64,000 nt of DNA from Closterium sp. NIES-65 (GCA_948144175.1 CANXME010000387.1:1268501-1332500), one strand, 5' to 3'; counted from the first letter of the stretch, positions 9,301 to 21,287 are shown. The notes: generated by a model from the letters alone, not told the origin. A program made the numbers and translations.

Positions 9301-10698
9301 GAGCTGTCTAGGGCAGGCGTAGCTATCTTTGATCTTGACTTTGATGCTATCCTTGCTGCCATGTATGCTGTGACTATTAGTGATGAGGGTGACTGTTACC
9401 GGTGTTTCCCGCCCGACCCGGGCATTGGTACTGTTGCTCTAGGTACTGGTGAGGATGCTGCTCTAGGTGCCAGTGCGTCCGCGCCCTCAGGTGCTGGTGA
9501 GTCTGCGCTCTCAGGTACCACGTCGGCTTCGGCCTCCCTCACCTTCACACTTGACTCAGGGGCTTCTCGCTCCTTCTTTCGAGACCGCACCACACTCACG
9601 CCGCTTGGTCAGCCAGTTGCAGTCTCCCTGGCAGACCCCTCTGGGGGTCCTGTCCTCTCTCACTTCTCCACTGTCCTCCCGTGTCCGGCTGCCCCCTCTA
9701 GCACCTTGTCTGGTCTTTACCTCCCCTCGTTCTCTACAAACTTGGTGAGTGGTACTGACCTGCAGGATACGGGGGTTCACCAGTTCACTCCTGCGAGTCA
9801 GCGGGTGACCCACTACACGGACGCTCGGACAGGCCGACACCTGGCCACGTTTACACGTCGGCCGGGGTCGAGCCTGTACACACTGACCACTGAGTCTCCT
9901 CCAGTCACTGCGTCTGGTCAGGTAGCTGCGTCGGGTCAGGTGTTTGCTGCAGCGTCCAGGTCTGGTCCTGAGTCTGCCCCCTGCTCGTGTCGCCTCCTAT
10001 CTCACGAGACTCTTCTCTGGCACCACTGTCTTGGTCACCCCTCCCTGCCTCGTCTCCGAGGCATGGCTTCCCGTGTCCTTGTCTCTGGTATTCCCCGGTC
10101 CCTCCCTCCCCTTCCTACGGGGCCTGGTCCTTCCTGTGTCCCCTGTGTTGAGGGGCGGCTCCGAGCTGCCCCTCACTCCTCTCAGTTTCCCCCGACAGAG
10201 GCCCCGCTGCAGACGCTTCACATGGACGTGTGGGGCCCGGCCCGCGTCCGTGGACAGGGTCACGAGCGCTACTTCCTGCTGGTGGTTGACGACTACTCGC
10301 GTTACACCACAGTCTTCCCCTTGCGCAGCAAGGGTGATGTCGCTGAGGTGTTGATCAACTGGATCCGCGCAGCTCGTCTCCTGCTCAGGAGGAGCTTCGG
10401 CTCGGACTTTCCTGTTCTGCGTCTGCACTCTGACCGAGGCGGAGAGTTCTCCTCTGGCCTTCTGCGAGCCTACTGTCGTGCGCGAGGCATCCGCCAGACC
10501 TTTACGCTTCCGGACTCTCCACAGCAAAATGGGATTGCTGAGCGCCGCATTGGCATGGTCATGGACGTCGCTCGTACGTCCATGATGCATGCGGCTGCCC
10601 CCCATTTTCTGTGGCCGTTTGCGGTTCGGTACGCGGCGCATCAGATCAACCTTCACCCCAGGGTCTCCAGACCGGAGACCTCCCTAGCTCTGCTTTGA
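9301..10698 (+). pseudogene. C3 protease and integrase
   Basis: Frame 1 is open here. The aspartic protease carries TLDSGASRSFF, with the catalytic Asp at 9553-9555. The integrase zinc region shows LLWHHCLGHPSL and CVPCVEGR. The DDE core shows HMDVWGPA, HSDRGGEFSS and QQNGIAERR, so all three acidic residues are present. The ORF ends at TGA 10696-10698, where sister copies have TGG in LLWTGKVGDAS. That base is also the left edge of the 1.36-kb duplication. Protease and integrase look structurally intact but would be released only as a truncated polyprotein. Confidence 0.9.
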
Positions 10699-13449
10699 AC
10701 GGGGAAGGTCGGCGATGCGTCTGCGTTCCGTGTCTGGGGATCTCAGGCGTTTGTCCGCGACTTGTGTGTGGACAAGCTGTCCCCTCGTGCTGCTCCCTGT
10801 GTCTTCCTAGGCTTCCCCCCTGACGCCCCAGGGTGGCAGTTCTACCACCCCTCCTCTCGTCGTGTTCTGTCCTCCCACGACGTCACGTTCGACGAGTCAG
10901 TCCCCTTCTACCGCCTCTTCCCCTACCGCACTCCTTCCCTCCCCCCGCCACCGCACTTCCTTGTGCCAGGTCCCCCCCAGGTAGACCCCCTTCCCCCTCA
11001 GGGTCCTGCCCCTTCAGGTGTGTCCCACGTAGACGCAGTCGAGCCGGTCGAGGTTGCTGGTGACTCTGGTACTGCTGCGGGTGCTGAGCCTTGGGGTGCT
11101 GACTCTGGGGGTGCTGCGCGCGTGGGCGCTGAGCCTGGGGGTGCTGAGCCTGGGGGTACTGCGACTGGGGGTGCTGAGCCAAGGGGTGCTGAGCCCAGGG
11201 GTGCTGAGCGTGGGGGTGCTACGTCAGGAGCTGCTGAGCCAGGGGGTGCTGCTGCGCCTGGAGTTGCGGAGCCTGCGGCCACTGGACCTCCCCTTCTGGC
11301 GTCTGGGGGTGCGGGGCCTGGAGGCTCTCCGGGTGCTTCGTCTCGGCGGGAGCCACTCTCTCCACAGGAGCTGCGCGAGTGGTTTGCTCGCCGCTGGAGG
11401 CGTACTGCTGGAGCTGGAGCTTCTTCGGCCGCTGAGGGTACTTGTGTCGCCGGTCCCGGGGCTCCTAGGCCTTCGGGTCCGCCTGTCGCTGGAGCTACTG
11501 AGGGTGTTGGTGCTGAGACTGCTGCTGTCCTTCCTGACGGTGGTCCTGCTGCGGGTGCTGCTGGTGCTGCTGGAGGTCCTGCAGCTGGAGGTGCTGTTGG
11601 CGCTGGTGCTGCCGCTGAGGGTGCTGGTGCTGTCCCTGCTGTGTCTGAAGTTGCCGCGCGGCCTCGGCCGTACTTCGTTCCGCTCCTGCAGCAGGTTCTT
11701 GGTCTTTCTCCTCCTGTAGAGTGTCCACCGCCTGTCCAGTCACAGTCACAGTTAGAGCCCGCCTCCCCACTTCCTGCTCCCTCTCCTTACACTTGTCCTA
11801 CTGGAGGTCTTGCTGAGCGTCGTGAGCCTGCGTCTCGTCCCGTGTCGCCTGTTCGTGCTGCTCGCGCTAGTGGTCGCGGTTCGCGTCAGCGTCCTCCTCC
11901 TGTCCCTGGCACCCACCGGATGTCTCTGCGTCCGTCCACTGCTCCTCTGCGTGCCCCTTTGCCTTCTCCTCCTGAGTCCTCTCTTCCTGCACTTGCCGAC
12001 CCAGAGTCAGAATCTCTCCGTACTGCCAGTCCTACTGTCACGCGTCTCCTTGCTACTGTGGACGGAGAAGGTCGGCGATGCGTCTGCGTTCCGTGTCTGG
12101 GGATCTCGGGCGTTTGTCCGCGACTTGTCTGCGGACAAGCTGTCCCCTCGTGCTGCTCCCTGTGTCTTCCTTGGCTTCCCCCCTGACGCCCCTGGGTGGC
12201 AGTTCTACCACCCCACCTCTCGGCGTGTTCTGTCATCCCAGGACGTCACGTTCGACGAGTCAGTACCCTACTACCGCCTCTTCCCCTACCGCACTCCTTC
12301 CCTCCCCCCGCCACCGCACTTCCTTGTGCCAGGTCCCCCCCGGGTAGACCCCCTCCCCCCTCAGGGTCCTGCCCCTTCAGGTGTGTCCCAGGTAGATGCA
12401 ATTGAACCGGTCGAGGTTGCTGGTGAATCTGGTACTGCTGCGGGTGCTGAGACTGGGGGTGCTGACTTTGGGGGTGCTGCGCACGTGGGTGCTGAGCCTG
12501 GGGGTGCTGCGTCTGGAGCTGCTGAGCCTTGGGGTGCTGGGTCTGGAGCTACTGAGCCTGGGGGTGCGGAGCCTAGGGGTGCTGAGCCTGGGGGTGCTGC
12601 GTCTGGAGCTGCTGAGCCTGGGGGTGCTGAGTCTGGAGCTACTGAGCATGGGGGTGCGGAGCCCGCGACCGCTAGACCTGCTCGTGTGGCGTCTGGCGGT
12701 GATGGGCCTGCTGGTTCTCCGGGTGCTTCGTCTCGGCGGGAGCCACTCTCTCCACAGGAGCTGCGCGAGTGGTTTGCGCGGCGCTGGAGGCGTACTACTG
12801 GAGCTGGTGCTTCTTCGGCTGCTGAGGGTGCTGGTGCCGCCGGTCTCGGAGGTACTAGTCCTGCGAGTGCTACTGGAGTCGGAGCTGCTGAGGGTGTTGG
12901 CGCTGAGGCTACTGCTGTCAGTCCTGGCGGCGGTCCTGCTGCGGGTGCTGCTGGTGCTGCCGGAGATACTGGAGCTGGAGGTGCTGTTGACGCTGGTGCT
13001 GCCGCTGGGGGTGCTGGTGCTGTCCCTGCTGTGTCTGGAGTCGCCGCGCGGCCTCGGCCGTACTTTTTTCTGCTCCTTCAGCAGGTTCTTGGTCTTCCTC
13101 CTCCCTTGGAGTGTCCACCGCCTGTCCAGTCGCAGTCACAGTTACCGCCGGCCTCCCCTCTGCCTTCTCCTTCTCCGTACACTGGTCCTACTAGAGATCT
13201 TACTGAGCATCGTGAGCCTGCGTCTCGTCGTGCGTCGCCTGTTCGTGCTGCTCGCACTAGTGGTCGCAGTTCGCGTCAGCGTCCTCCTCCTGTCCCTGGC
13301 ATGCACCGGATGTCTCTGCGTCCGTCCAGTGCTCCTCTGCGTGCCCCTTTGCCCTCTCCTCCTGAGTCGTCTCTTCCTGTGCTTGCCGACCCTGAGTCGG
13401 ACTCTCTTCGTGCTGCCAGTCCTACTGTCACGCGTCTTCTTGCTACTGT
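10696..13449 (+). repeat. 1.36-kb tandem duplication in the C3 linker
   Basis: Segment 10696-12058 is repeated as 12059-13449 (about 1363 and 1391 bp). Each copy runs from the integrase C-terminal VGDASAFRV motif through the Gly/Ala/Glu linker to LLATV. The copies differ by substitutions and by repeat number in the linker, so they came from related templates rather than a recent exact duplication. The first unit is not a multiple of three and shifts reading from frame 1 to frame 2. Confidence 0.9.
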
Positions 13450-15276
13450 CATCACTGACCCCTCCTTTGAGTCCACTGCTGCGTCTGCTCTTGTTGCTGA
13501 GCTCGTCGACTTTGCTGCTCGCTGTCGTCTAGACTACGCTGCTAGTCTTGTTGCTGAGTCTGCGTGTCTGTCCTCCGTCCGTCGGGGGTGAGTGTGCTCT
13601 TGGCACGGACGTCCTTGAGGACAGGCAGGAGGAGTTCCAGTGTCTGGCTGCTGCTTCACCTCATCTCGCGTCCGTACTACTTACCCCTTAGGGAGACCCG
13701 GATGCACTAGACATCCCGACTCCGCGCTCTTACGCGGAGGCCGTAGAGGGTCCCTACTCTTCTCAGTGGAAGGCAGCTATGGATGCATAGATGGCTTCCT
13801 GGAAGTCCACAGGCACCTACGTTGACGCGGTTCCCCCTTCTGGGGCGAACATCGTCAGTGGCATGTGGATCTTCAGGGTGAAGCGGCCGCCGGGCTCTCC
13901 ACCTGTCTTCAAGGCGCGGTACGTGGCTCGTGGCTTCAGTCAGCGGCAGGGAGTTGACTACTTTCAGACCTTCTCTCCCACCCCGAAGATGACCACTCTT
14001 CGGGTGCTGCTACACGTAGCAGCTCAGCGTGACTACGAGCTTCACTCCCTTGACTTCAGCACTGCTTTCCTGCAGGGTAGCCTGCACGAGGAGATCTGGT
14101 TGCGCCGTCCACCTGGCTTCACTTGGACTTTCCCTCCTGGCACCCAGTGGAGCCTCCGACGGCCAGTCTACGGTCTCCGCCAGGCACCGCGCGAGTGGCA
14201 CGACACACTGAGGACTACACTTGCGGCTCTTGGGTTTGCTCCCTCTACTGCTGACCCGTCGCTGTTTCTACGCACCGACACCTCTCTGCCGCCGTTCTAC
14301 ATCCTCGTGTACGTCGACGACTTGGTCTTTGCCACAGCTGACCCTGCTGGACTTGCCCACGTTAAGTCCGAGCTGCAGAAGAGACACACGTGCACAGACC
14401 TGGGTGAACTGCGCAGCTACCTTGGCTTGCACATCACCCGGGACAGAGCACGCCGCACCATTACCCTGACTCAGTCACACATGGTCCAGCAGGTCCTTCA
14501 GCGCTTCGGCTTCACGTACTCCTCGCCTCAGGCCACTCCTCTATCTACTCGCCACTCGCTCTCAGCTCTGCCTTCGGACGAGTCCGTAGAGTCGAGTGGC
14601 CCGTATCCAGAGCTTGTTGGCTGCCTCATGTACCTAATGACCTGCACACGACCTGACCTTGCATACCCTCTTAGCATTCTTGCACGCTATGTTGCTCCTG
14701 GGAGACACCGACCAGAGCACATGGCTGCAGCGAAGAGGGTGTTGCGCTACTTGTGCAGTACGTCGGGCATGGGGCTAGTGCTTGGAGGGCGGAGTCCAGT
14801 GGTCCTCACTGGGCACGCGGACGCTTCTTGGGCAGCGGTCGTCACAGGGTTACACCTTCAGCCTTGGTTCCGGCTCTGTTTCGTGGCGGGCTACTCGCTC
14901 GTCTTCTGTTCTCGGCTCGAGTTGTGAGGCTGAGATCTACGCCGGGGCCATGGCTGCACAGGAGCTTCGCTGGCTTACCTACCTGCTGACTGACCTCGGA
15001 GAGCCGCCTCGTTCCCCTCCGGTGCTGTACGTAGACAACAAGGCCATGCTAGCCTTGTGTCGGGAGCATCGCCTGGAGCACAGAACGAAGCACATTGCTC
15101 TCCGCTACTTTCTTGCTCGTGAGTTGCAGCAGCGTGGTCAGTTGCGACTTGCGTACGTGGCCTCTGAGGCCAACACTCCTGATGTTTTCACCAAGGCACT
15201 TGCGCCTTGTGATCATCAGCGCTTCTGTACTCAGCTTGGTCTTGTGCCTGTCTTGCCTCACTTGCTCACCTCTTGA
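10699..15276 (+). pseudogene. C3 linker, reverse transcriptase and RNase H
   Basis: Reading starts in frame 1 and passes to frame 2 after the duplication joint (about 12059). A 2-bp loss near 13565 moves it to frame 3, and a 17-bp deletion near 14834 returns it to frame 1, ending at TGA 15274-15276. Stops in frame 3 lie at 13689 and 13788, both GAG to TAG. The RT is otherwise well kept, with SGMWIFRVKRPPGSPP, the QTFSPTPKMTTLR stretch and an intact YVDD (14310-14321). RNase H has SCEAEIYAGAM, LYVDNKAML and HIALRYFLARELQQRGQ. The linker has many GGAEPGG-type repeats. Confidence 0.9.
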
Positions 15277-15486
15277 CCTTGCTTGTACTGTTACATATAT
15301 ATAATCCTGCTCTTGCTTGTCTAGCTTTCTATATATATGTACTCATGCATGTGAACTGGCCTTGTGGCCTTGAACTTGTGCTCGGAATGTGTGGTGACTT
15401 TGTGATCCACCGTGAGCTTGCTTTGCTTTGCTTTGCTTGACTGGTCTTGTGACCGCTTGTTCTCCCCCACTTTGCCTATGGGGGTG
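15277..15486 (+). other. C3 3' UTR and polypurine region
   Basis: Non-coding tail containing GTGAACTGGCCTTGTGG and, directly before the LTR, the CCCCCA...TGGGGG inverted repeat whose G-rich arm is the likely polypurine tract. No ORF of note. Confidence 0.7.
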
Positions 15487-15611
15487 TGTCAGAACATTAT
15501 AGCTTATGCTTTTGTGTAGGCTGTAGTGGGGTAGCCCATATGGGGTACAACCCAATTAGGGTTAGTACTTGTACCCAACTGTTTCATAGTTCATCCATTC
15601 TCATTTTCTCA
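15487..15611 (+). repeat. C3 3' LTR (125 bp)
   Basis: Identical to the 5' LTR at 6795-6919 and followed by the target duplication AAGGC (15612-15616). Confidence 0.96.
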
Positions 15612-15616
15612 AAGGC

Positions 15617-15985
15617 GACGCCCACGAGCTACGTCACCGGACGAAGAAGATAAACCCGTCAGCGAGCTCATTCAACAAGAAGTGGGGTACAAGAACCCAC
15701 TCACTAACGGAGACTACTACTATGAAGATGAAGACCGGCAAGAATGGCACTTACCTATTCAGCTGAGACGAAGCTCACATTACCGTCACGATCAGCGACG
15801 AGTTCCCTTGCGATTGGCGACAAGAGGAAAACTTCTTTATAGTCGATACACCGACCACCGTCACGCCGCGACTTGCGCTATTGCTGTAGAGGAATAACCC
15901 TGAACCCACAACCAATGGTACCAGGACAGTTGCTGCAGTCAACACATGGTAGGATCAGTACGCTACATCTCGAACATCAGCCGCG
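15617..15985 (+). pseudogene. H0 gag-protease junction region
   Basis: This H0 piece lies between C3 and C4. One frame reads SDEFPCDWRQEENFFIVDT followed by PTTVTPRLAL, which resembles a copia protease start (I-V-D-T-G-A-T), with the catalytic DTG degraded to DTP. Its continuation, VTVADNGQLRMNAQG, lies across C4 at 42710. Stops are present. The assignment rests on short motifs and on position between gag and integrase. Confidence 0.6.
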
Positions 15986-16112
15986 TGTCGAGAAGAATAG
16001 GATGGTCATTAGGTCAAGGGGAGGGGTACAAGAACAACATCGAGTGAAATTCTGTACCCCCTAGTGCTAACACCCATATAGCCTAAACAACATAAGCATA
16101 TATGTTTTGACA
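15986..16112 (-). repeat. C4 3' LTR (127 bp)
   Basis: On the plus strand it starts TGTCGAGAAG and ends GTTTTGACA. It pairs with 42566-42692. Confidence 0.92.
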
Positions 16113-16375
16113 CACCCCCATAGGCGAAATGGGGGATAGATAGAGAAAGCAATGGCCACAAGACCAATCAAGAGAAACGACAACACAACGCAAGCTGAGG
16201 GTGGATCACGAAGTCACCACGCAGTCTGACCACAACCAAGTGGCCACAAGGCCAGTTCACATGCGGAGTTATAAATATAAAGGAGAACAAGCAGTACAGT
16301 GATCACAACCTAGGAAGTGCAAGCATGCACGTATAAGTATACAGATCACAGTACAGGCAAAGTCAAGAAGTGAGC
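16113..16375 (-). other. C4 3' UTR
   Basis: On the minus strand this follows the end of RNase H. It keeps the GGCCTTGTGGCC-type tail of the family and, next to the LTR, a variant of the inverted repeat with ATGGGGGTG as the polypurine tract. Confidence 0.65.
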
Positions 16376-19300
16376 AAGTGAGGCAAAGTAGGCACAAGGC
16401 CTAGAACAGTACAGAAACGCTAATGATCACAAGGCTGAAGTGCCTTGGTGAAGATACCAGCTGTGTTGACCTCAAAGGCCACGTAAACAAGACAAAGCTG
16501 ACCACACTACTGCAACTCTCGAGCAAGGAAGTAGCGCAGAGCAATGTGCTTCGTTTTGTGCTCCATTCTGTGCTCTTGACACAAGGCAATCATGGCCTTG
16601 TTGTCGACGTACAGTGTTGGAGGAGAACGAGGCGGCTCTCCCAAGTCCATAAGCAGGTAGGTGAGCCAGCATAACTCCTGTGCAACCATGGTCCCTGCGT
16701 AGATCTCAGCCTCACAACTGGAGCGGAGAACAGAATCGAGAGGGTAGACTGCCACGAAAGAGATTCGGAGGCAAGGCTGAAGGTGTAACCCTGTGACGAC
16801 CGCTGCGTAGCCAAGTCGTCAACCCAAGAAGCGTCTGCGTGACCACTGAGGACAACTCGAGCCCGTCCTCCAAGCAATAGCCCCATGCCCGACGTACTGC
16901 ACAAGTAGCGCATCACCCTCTTAGCGGCCTTCCAGTGCTCTGGTCGGTGTCTCTCGGGAGCAACGTAGCATGCCAGGATGCTAAGAGGGTAAGCAAGGTC
17001 AGGTCTAGTGCAGGTCATCAGGTACATGAGCCAGCCCACAAGCTCTAGATATGGGCCACTCGGCTTTACGGAATCATCCGAAGGCAGAGCTGAGAGCGAG
17101 TGACCGGTAGGCAGAGGAGTGGACTGTGGGGAGGAGTACTAGAAGTCGAAGCACTGAAGGACCTGCTGCACCATGTGTGACTGAGTCAAGGTAATGGTGT
17201 GCTGTGCTCTGTCCCGGGTGATCTGCAAGCCAAGATAGCTGCGCAGCTCACCGAGGTCTGTGCACGTGTATTTCTTCTGCAGCTCCGACTTCACGTGGGC
17301 CAGTCCAGCAGTGTCACCACTGGCAAAGACTAAGTCGTCTACGTACACGAGGATGTAGAACGGCGGCAGAGAAGTGTCGGTGCGTAGAAACAGCGACGGG
17401 TCAGCAATCGAAGGAGCAAACCCAAGAGCCGCAAGCGTCGTCCTCAGTGTGTCGTGCCACTCGCGAGGCGCCTGGGGGAGACCGTAGACTGGCCGTCGGA
17501 GGCTCCACTGGGTACCTGCACGGAACGACCCTGTGAAGCCAGGAGGGCAGCGCAGCCAGATCTCCTCGTGCAGGCTCCCCTATAGGAAGGCTGTGCCGAA
17601 GTCAAGAGAGTGAAGCTCGTAGTCACGCTGAGCAGCGACGTGCAGCCGCACCCGAAGAGTGGTCATCTATGGGGTAGGGGAGAAGGTCTGGAAGAAGACA
17701 ACTCCCTGTCGGTGACTGAAGCCTCGAGCAACGTAACGCGCCTTGAAGACAGGCGGAGAACCTGGCGGCCGCTTCACCCTGAAAATCCACATGCCACTGA
17801 CGATGTTCGCTCCAGGTGGGGGAACCTTGTCGACGTAGGTTCCTGTGGACTTCTAGGAAGCTATCTCTGCGTTCATGGCTGTTTGTCACTGAGAAGAGTA
17901 GGGACTCTGAATCGCCTCTGCGTTAGAGCATGGGGTCGGGATGTTTGGTGCATCCGGGTCTCTCTCAGGTGCAATCAGCATGGACACGAGATGAGGTAAA
18001 GCAACTGCAAAACACTCAAAGTGCTCTTCCCTGTCCTCGAGGATGTCCGTGCCAAGATCACACTCACCCTCGACGGACGGAGGATAGAAACACTCAGACT
18101 CAGCAACAAGACTAGTAGCGTAGTCTAGGCGATAGGCGGCGGCAAAGTTAACAAGCTCAACAACTAGGGTAGACGCAGCAGTGGACTCAAAGGAAGGGTT
18201 AGTGGCAACAGTGGGCACAAGATGTATGACAGTAAGACTAGTAGCACGAATTCAGTCTCACACAGGGTCCGATCTGTCAGCAAGAGAGGATGCAGGAGGA
18301 GACGGCAAAGGGACACGTAGTGGAACAGAGGAAGGACGAAGTGCCATCTGGTGCGTGCCGGGCACAGGAGGAGGACGGTGACGCGGAACACGACGACTAG
18401 TGCGAACAACGCGAACAGGTGACGCAGGACGAGACGCAAGCTCACGACGCTCTGTAAGTCCACCGGGCTGCTCAGTGTAAGGAGAGGGAGCCGGCAGTGG
18501 GGAGGCTGGCAGTAGCTGTGGCTGTGACTGATCAGGCGGTGGACGCAGTAAGGGAGGAGTAAGGTCAGTAGAAGGCGGGAGACCAAGAATGTGCTGAAGG
18601 AGTGGAACGAAGTACGGTCGCAGCTGCACAACGCCTCCAGAACAAGCTCCGACAGAACCAGCACCCCAAGGGCTAGTACCTCCAGCTTTAGGGCCTCCAG
18701 CAGCTCCAACGCCTGCAGGACCACCAGCTCCAGTAGCTCCAGTACCTCTAGCAGCTCCAGCTCCAGCAGGACCCCCAACTCCAGCAGCTCTAGTACCTCC
18801 AGTGAGAGCACCTCCGGGACCAGCGGCTCCAGCACCTCCAGCAGCTCCAGCTCCAGCAGCACCTGTACCTCCTGTACGAGCACCTCCGGAACCAGCAGCT
18901 CCAGCACCTCCAGCAGCTCCAGCTCTAGCAGTACCTCCAACTCCAGCAGCTCCAGTACCTCCAGTACGAGCACATCCGGGACTAGCGGCTCCAGTACCTC
19001 CAGCAGCTCCAGCTCCAGTAGCACCTCCAGCTCCAGGGCCTCCAGCGGTAGGCCCCTCAACTCCAGCAGCACCACTCCGGAGGCTCCAGCGCCGAGAAAA
19101 CCACTCACGCAGCTGTAGTGGAGAGAGAGACTCCTGCCGGGACACGACACCCAACGGACCTCCAGGCTCAGCTCACTCGGGCTCAGCACCCCCGGGCTCA
19201 GCACCTCCAGGCCCCGCATGCTCAGGCTCAGCACCCCCAGGCTCTGCACCCTCAGGCTCAGCACCCCACACTCAGCAACCCCAGGCTCAGTAACCCCACG

Positions 19301-19880
19301 CTCCGCACGCTCAAGCTCAGCACCCCCAGGCTCCGTACCCGCAGGCTCAACACCCCCATACGCAGGACCCCAAGCAGCACCAGAGTCAACAGCTTCCTCG
19401 ACAGGCTCGACGAGGTCTACCTAGGACACACCTGAGGGAGCAGGACCCTGAGGGGGAGGGGTCTACAGGAGGAAGACCTGGTGCGAGGAAGAGCGGCGGG
19501 GGAGGGAGAGGGGCAGTGCAGTAGGGGAAGAGACGGTAAAAAGGAACCGACTTGTCAAACATAACGTCCTGAGAGGACAGTACACGGCGCGAGGTGGGGT
19601 GGTAAAACTGCCAGCCAGGCGCGTCAGGGGGAGAGCCAAGGAAGACGGATGGAACGGCGCGGGAGGAGAGCTTGTCCGCGGAGGTATCGCGGACAAAAGC
19701 ATGACATCCCCATACCCGGAACACCGACTCATCGCCAACCTCCCCCGTCCATCGCAGTGCGGGCGAGGTCTCCGGCAAGGAGACACGGGGCCAAAGGTTG
19801 AGCTGATGCGCAGCGTACTGGACTGCAAACAGCAAAAACAAATAGGGGGCAGCTGCATGGATCATGGAGGTACGAGCCAC
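16376..19880 (-). pseudogene. C4 integrase tail, linker, RT and RNase H
   Basis: Read on the minus strand, the order is integrase tail (VARTSMIHAAAP, YHPTSRRVLSSQDV), a Gly/Ala/Thr-rich repeat linker (about 18600-19150), RT (SGMWIFRVKRPPGSPP) and RNase H (YVDNKAM, HIALRYFLARELQ). The polymerase YVDD is intact near 17336-17347. There are many lesions: a stop at the VM-ARTS position (19878-19880), stops in SSQ-QTAM, EIAS-KST, TP-MTT and TAFL-GSL, and several frame changes. It cannot be translated as one protein. Confidence 0.87.
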
Positions 19881-20250
19881 CTACATGACTAAGCCAATGT
19901 GGCGATCAGCAACCCCATTCTGCTGCGGAGAGGCTGGAAGCGTGAAAGACTGGCGAATGCCCTCCCCACAACAAAAGTCCCGCAAGAGGTCGGAGGAAAA
20001 CTCACCACCTTTGTCAGGTTGCAGACGCAGGACAGGAAGGTTTGTCTCGAACCGCTCGCAGAGCTGGAGACGAACATCGCAGATCCAAGGGATTAGAACA
20101 TCAAGGACCTCCCCATTGCGGCGCAAGGGGAAGACCGTGGTGTAACGCGTGTAGTCGTCGACAACCAGCAGAAAGTACCGCTCGTGGCCCTGTCCACCGA
20201 CGCGGGCTGGGCCCCACACGTCCAGGTGGAGAGTCTGCATCGGTAAGACA
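19881..20250 (-). pseudogene. C4 integrase core
   Basis: The minus-strand frame carries QTLHLDVWGPARVGGQGHER, the core's first Asp region, then QPDKGGEFSSDLL with the second Asp. The third acidic residue is changed: the motif reads QQNGVADRH where sister copies have GIAERR, an E-to-D substitution. Upstream it is fused directly to the gag knuckle at about 20250, so the protease and the integrase HHCC domain are missing. Probably inactive. Confidence 0.85.
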
Positions 20251-21066
20251 AGAGAAGCAGCGGTACTGGGTGTGGCGCTTCCCGCATGTCTAACCAGTGC
20301 GGTCACCCGTGCGAATGACATACGGGCAGGGACCACTACCCCCAGCCGCCCCACGCTGAGCAAACCACTCACGTAGCTCCTGGGGCGAAAGCTGACGCTG
20401 CTGCTGTCTCTGACCCCTGCCCAGGCCTCTTCTCTGACTCGTACCACCCCGACCACCACCAATGTCACCACCTCCACTCCCACTGCCGCCACCACTGCCT
20501 CCACCACTACCGCCACCAGTGCCGCCACCTACACCTCCACCCCCACCACCACTCCCTCCGACACCGCTGCCCCCTCCACCACCTCCACCGCCCCCACCAC
20601 CGCCTCCACCTCTGCCGCCCCCACCGCCCCTGCATCCCTTGCCCCTGCCGCTGCAGCGCCTCCCACTACCTCCTCGTGAGCAGACGGAGCTCCTACCTCC
20701 TCAGCACGAAGGTAGTCAACAGCGGCAACAGACGCGACCGAGGGGAGAAGGGGGGAGGGCGAACACCCCTCAAAGAAGGGGGTGCGATGAGTGTCACGAG
20801 AAGCGCCTCCAGCGACTATGCTAGTCTCAGCTGCAAAGATGTGCTTCTCGAGCAGGTCGACAGTGAGGGTGGTGGGGTCAACAGCTAGAAGGATGTCCGT
20901 GACATTGCTAAGAGAGTCAGGGAGGCGGGTGACTATGAAGTAGAGAGTGATGTACATGGGAGGAGGGTTCTTGGTTTGAAACTCGGCGGGAAGCGCAGCA
21001 CGGTAGCGAGTTTCACTAATACGAAGGTGATTGACGAGATCGACCACTGTGGCAAAGGCGGACAGC
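20251..21066 (-). pseudogene. C4 gag, C-terminal two thirds
   Basis: The minus strand reads TVVDLVNHLRISETRYRAAL and TKNPPPMYITLYFIVTRLP with nine C in the Pro run, so the frame is intact where C3 has slipped. A Gly-rich tract follows (about 20460-20640), then LSPQELREWFAQR and the motif C-x13-C-x3-H-x4-C at 20257-20328, with a TAG inside it (20290-20292) from CAG. The sequence then jumps straight into integrase, which marks an internal deletion. Confidence 0.87.
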
Positions 21067-21235
21067 GTTGGTGTGAGAGTACGACGGCTTATGCCAGCTA
21101 TGCTTGCTTACCTTTACTTTTATCATGCTATTTCTAGCATAGGATATTTATATGCATGCATGAATTGCTTGATTTCCTAGGCTAGGTGCTTTCCTATATT
21201 TTATTATAGTTATAGCACCGAGCTAGGTTGCGTGC

Positions 21236-21287
21236 ACCGAATTCTGGCTTTTCGGTTGCCACCGAATTGCCTTCTACCGAATTCGGT
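21236..21287 (+). promoter_or_regulatory. ACCGAATT motif cluster in G1 U3
   Basis: ACCGAATT occurs at 21236, 21261 and 21276; the last is part of the perfect 12-bp palindrome ACCGAATTCGGT (21276-21287). The cluster lies about 75-125 bp upstream of the TATA box and is repeated in the 3' LTR and largely in S1. An enhancer-type protein site is plausible but inferred. Confidence 0.5.

Larger units (their letters stand above)
6795..15611 (+). mobile_element. Copia element C3, full length
   Basis: An 8817-bp element with two identical 125-bp LTRs and a perfect 5-bp target duplication, AAGGC, at 6790-6794 and 15612-15616. It has an initiator-tRNA primer site, a long tandem-repeat leader, gag, protease, integrase, linker, RT and RNase H. 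The interior has frameshifts, stops and a 1.36-kb duplication, so it cannot encode its own proteins even though its ends look recent. Confidence 0.96.
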
